Of a stretch of DNA of 64,000 bases, positions 60,892 to 64,000 are shown piece after piece. The stretch's first letter is position 1. Each line of letters starts with the position of its first letter. The notes below the pieces were generated by a model. The model made no database searches, was not told where the DNA came from, and worked only from the letters and a program-made list of their open reading frames with translations. The translations under genes and the position numbers were made by a program. The DNA is from Anticarsia gemmatalis (taxonomy: Eukaryota > Arthropoda > Insecta > Lepidoptera > Erebidae): assembly GCF_050436995.1 (NCBI RefSeq), contig NC_134747.1, forward strand, positions 2,115,501 through 2,179,500. The letters are read 5' to 3'.

Positions 60892-61303
60892 GTAAGTACA
60901 TAATAATTTAAGGTGTTATTTAATGTACTCGCACACTTCTACATTATATTGGCGGCCATTCGAAACGGAAAGCGGGAAATTTAAGAAACAGGCCTTATTA
61001 GAACATAGGTCTTATTCGGGTTATCCACTTAACTAATTTATTTTTTAATTTTTGCAGGCTTTCCTATAGAAATACTTTTGTTTTGTCAATTCTTTTTACC
61101 TGCATAATATACGCAATATTGAATCAACCTACAATTACACAAACCTACCGGCTGTCGTACACCTGCTCATTATAAACAAAAATAGATTCAATAAAACAAA
61201 GAACATATTATTATTGTTATAAAAATACTACATTGTTATAAAACGTTACACTTTTAGCTCGTAACGTAGAGAGCCCTGACCGGTCGTTGGACACGCCTTA
61301 CAA

Positions 61304-61375
61304 ACACACACATGCGCACACGCACGCATGTGCATGGTGCGTACGCATACGTGCGAGTGCACGTATGCATGCATA
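61304..61375. repeat. Alternating purine-pyrimidine tract
   Basis: About 70 bp of almost uninterrupted R-Y alternation (ACACACACATGCGCACACGC ... GTGCACGTATGCATGCATA), broken only at 61336-61337 and near 61355. Z-DNA forming candidate. Confidence 0.75.
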
Positions 61376-61379
61376 ATCA

Positions 61380-63305
61380 TGTGCATGGAGTTTCCATCGT
61401 TTTCCTTATACTAACTTCTTGTGTTTAAGGTATATTGATATGAATATTTAAACAGATGATTATTTTGTTAGCATTTATTTTGATCGACCTTGCAATATAC
61501 AGGGAAAAAAATAAAAAAAACTTTAATTCTATTCGTAGGTAGAATTCTGCATTAAAAACACCTGGGTATCAGGTAAATACCCAAAGACAAATGGTGCAAA
61601 ATATTTAGGTTATAATAAATATTTCTGTGTACCTATTTACTAAATACAATAGCTGTATCGAACAAACCACCGTCAGCTCCATTAGACTGCGGGTCACTAG
61701 TGGTTATGTAGTGTTATCACCTATGGTTCCCGGAGGCTGTTGTCATACGTTTCGCATATAAGTATGTAGGTATTTTCCTAAATGAAAATGATTTCCTCGA
61801 CTTCGTCATCAAACTTTCTGATTCATACTTACTAAACAGGCCAGGGACATAACGAATAAGTCACTTCGTCCGCCACTAATTATAGTAGGTAGGTATAAAC
61901 CTTCTTCTTCTTCTTAGCGTGTCGATGGCAAACAAATTATAATATTAATTTAAAATAGTGTATAATACTGGGTATAAACCTTTATAAACTTGTTTACAAA
62001 AGTTTGTTTACAACTTCAAAAACCCATGGCACTGAAAATATAACAACAGTTACACAATAATGTAGTCATACTTACATAACAATAATGACAAGTAGGGTTT
62101 TATATACGTCGCTTTATGTGCAGTTCGAAAAGGGCACATATCATATTATACAGCGGTACGACATAAGTCCTTTATGAAATTGAAGATATGAGCTTTTAAA
62201 CAACTTGTTAAATTCTTTTACATGAGTTTTACTCCTTCCGAAGCTTACGGAATTTTAGCGTAAACACCCCATATATGAATGACCAGTATGCGTATCACGT
62301 ATCTCAGTTGATAACTAGTGTGCGTCAAATTGGTGGTCACTATTCAGTACATTGCTGCTTTGATATAACATGTTAACCACTATAATCTAAGGGAGAAAAC
62401 AATGTACAGCACAGTGGCTTTCAATTAGTTGTCAACTAGGATACGTGATAGCCAAAGCTTAGTGGTCTTTTTAATGACTATACTGGCCTTTCCTATTAAG
62501 ACAGATTTGCATTAAAATTTACGTCATTTCTTAAATTTGTTTTCGCTTGCATACGGGATTCCCCGAGTTTCGGGGAATAACACATCATTGAGAAAGATCC
62601 ACGCTACTGTAAATTAATTACAGAGTCTATTCTCATGTAATTTGAAGGGGATACACGTAAAATCCGTGGGAATTTTCTAATGTATATTAGTTATCCAGGC
62701 AATATCAGTATATACAGTATAGATGGATTATGTTACAGGAAACGGCTTATTGTTTCGAGATAAAGTTTGGCTCACGGAAAATTTGTATTAAAGGGTAATC
62801 GATTGTCGATTTCGCTCTACATATCGCGCGACTAATGTCCGTATAGTCCAACGACTTAGTAGGGCGTCTTGTTTGCAAGGTTAGCGAATGGCGAAGGTTA
62901 TGTAAAATTCAAAATTACATCAGTGACTTTATAATATTAACAAATCGTGTATGGCTGACATGGCGGTCTACTAACGCAGATGGAACATAGCCTAGCAAGT
63001 AGAGTGGATTCCAGCAATGCCGCATCACTCCACCAGGCTAAAGGCTAACTTTTTTACCCTGGAAAATCTTGCAAACAAAGTCACAGCCAGAAACTTTTTT
63101 TAGTCAAGCCTACTAGTAAACTATTGCACTTATATACTTACGGGACTTTTCTTCACAACTTGCGTAAGAACGGTGACTTAAATAGTTATTACATGTCATT
63201 AACGTCGAACATACGAATATTTCATCATATTTACATTACGGTATGTTAATCTGAATACATTTGTTACTTACTCACTGACACGAGGATTCACTTGACTCTT
63301 GTATT
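61380..63305. other. Gene-free stretch
   Basis: No coding frame. 62850-62950 resembles 55650-55740 (GGCGAAGGT ... ATTACATCAGT), a diverged repeat pair. Confidence 0.35.
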
Positions 63306-63308
63306 AGA

Positions 63309-63548
63309 CTAGCTGACTCGCGCAACTTCTCTTGCGTCACATAAGAGAGAATGGGTCATGTTTTTACTCGTTTTTGTAAAATTTTACTGATACTCTGCTC
63401 CTGTTGGTAATAGCGTGATGTTATATAGCCTATAGCCTTCCTTAATAAATGGGCTATTCAACAGTAAAATCATTTTTCAATTCCAGAAGTTCCTGAGATT
63501 AGCGCGTTCAAACAAACAAACTCTTCAGCTTTATAATATTAGTATAGA
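63309..63548 (-). mobile_element. Miniature Helitron
   Basis: Minus-strand copy with CTAG at 63309 and the TCTATACTAATATTATAAAG start at 63548. Flanks fit A/T insertion. Confidence 0.8.
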
Positions 63549-64000
63549 TGTATTGTCGTGATTTAGACCGGTTATAGCCAGAACAAATGCTAATGTAATT
63601 TTTACACGAATTGATGATAAATAATAAAACGTGTGTTGGAAACTAACGGGTGAGAACGTCAAAGTGAATGCGTCACTTGTTTGAGTATGCAATTTCGAAG
63701 AGTACACGTGTCTCACGCATTTGTTTTGTGAAGAGCCCTTAGAAAAGAGCACATTTAGGTTACATATTTAAGTGCTCACCTGTTAAGATTTCTGAGACTC
63801 CAACGTTTTTTTTCAATAATGTAAGTTTTAGGCTGCTTCAGCCGGGTCTTCGGGGCTAGCTTTTATTTTCACAGCCCTTGCATATATGTACTGCAATAAT
63901 ATACATACCATATCTATAGGGATTAGTTTGTTATTCTTATTTAAAGCTTCTTTATAATATTTATTCCTGGACCAAGAAATTCCCTCTTTTTTTTTGCGTC

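Overview
This window is lepidopteran-type genomic DNA. It is AT-rich, intron-poor in coding signal, and loaded with the dispersed families typical of moth and butterfly genomes: tRNA-headed SINEs, miniature Helitrons ending in GGGTCAGCTAG, TA-flanked MITEs, and a SINE with a 5S rRNA-like head. The calls rest on reading the sequence and on remembered families. No database search was run, so species is not assigned (a noctuoid-like moth is a guess).

Only one host gene piece is convincing. It is a 40-nt first coding exon on the minus strand at 53697-53736, encoding MSRRKQSNPKPLK and ending at a consensus GTAAGT splice donor. That peptide is the N-terminal NuRD-recruiting motif of FOG (u-shaped), SALL and BCL11 zinc-finger proteins, and the SNP-x(3)-K(R) continuation fits FOG best. 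A CpG/GC-rich promoter-like island lies just upstream (53770-54010). No later exon of that gene is visible, so the 53 kb to the left is probably its first intron and the 10 kb to the right its upstream flank. GATA-motif clusters, CRE palindromes and an NRF1/Ewg-type palindrome lie in the presumed intron, and CTCF-like motifs in the presumed upstream flank. They are candidate regulatory elements.

Mobile DNA, left to right: tRNA-SINE copies and foldback MITEs (0-9 kb); a perfect 25-bp near-zero-loop palindrome and a foldback repeat (13.4-13.6 kb); miniature Helitrons (16.6, 20.9, 21.4 kb); a retroposon 3' end with a 16-bp target duplication (23.3 kb); a hAT-type element with an 8-bp target duplication (28.4-29.1 kb); an unusual terminal-inverted-repeat element at 31.4-33.0 kb that still carries an intact 187-codon open frame and ten TGCAGTA motifs; a 23-bp minisatellite (34.9 kb); clustered SINEs (37-40 kb); a mariner-type MITE nested in another repeat (40.6-41.2 kb); and a Helitron with both termini intact but a truncated, frameshifted Rep-helicase gene (41.7-44.9 kb). 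More SINEs and miniature Helitrons follow (47-63 kb).

Two short possible exons (14.7 kb and 60.7 kb) are reported at low confidence. The rest is AT-rich sequence without recognisable coding capacity.
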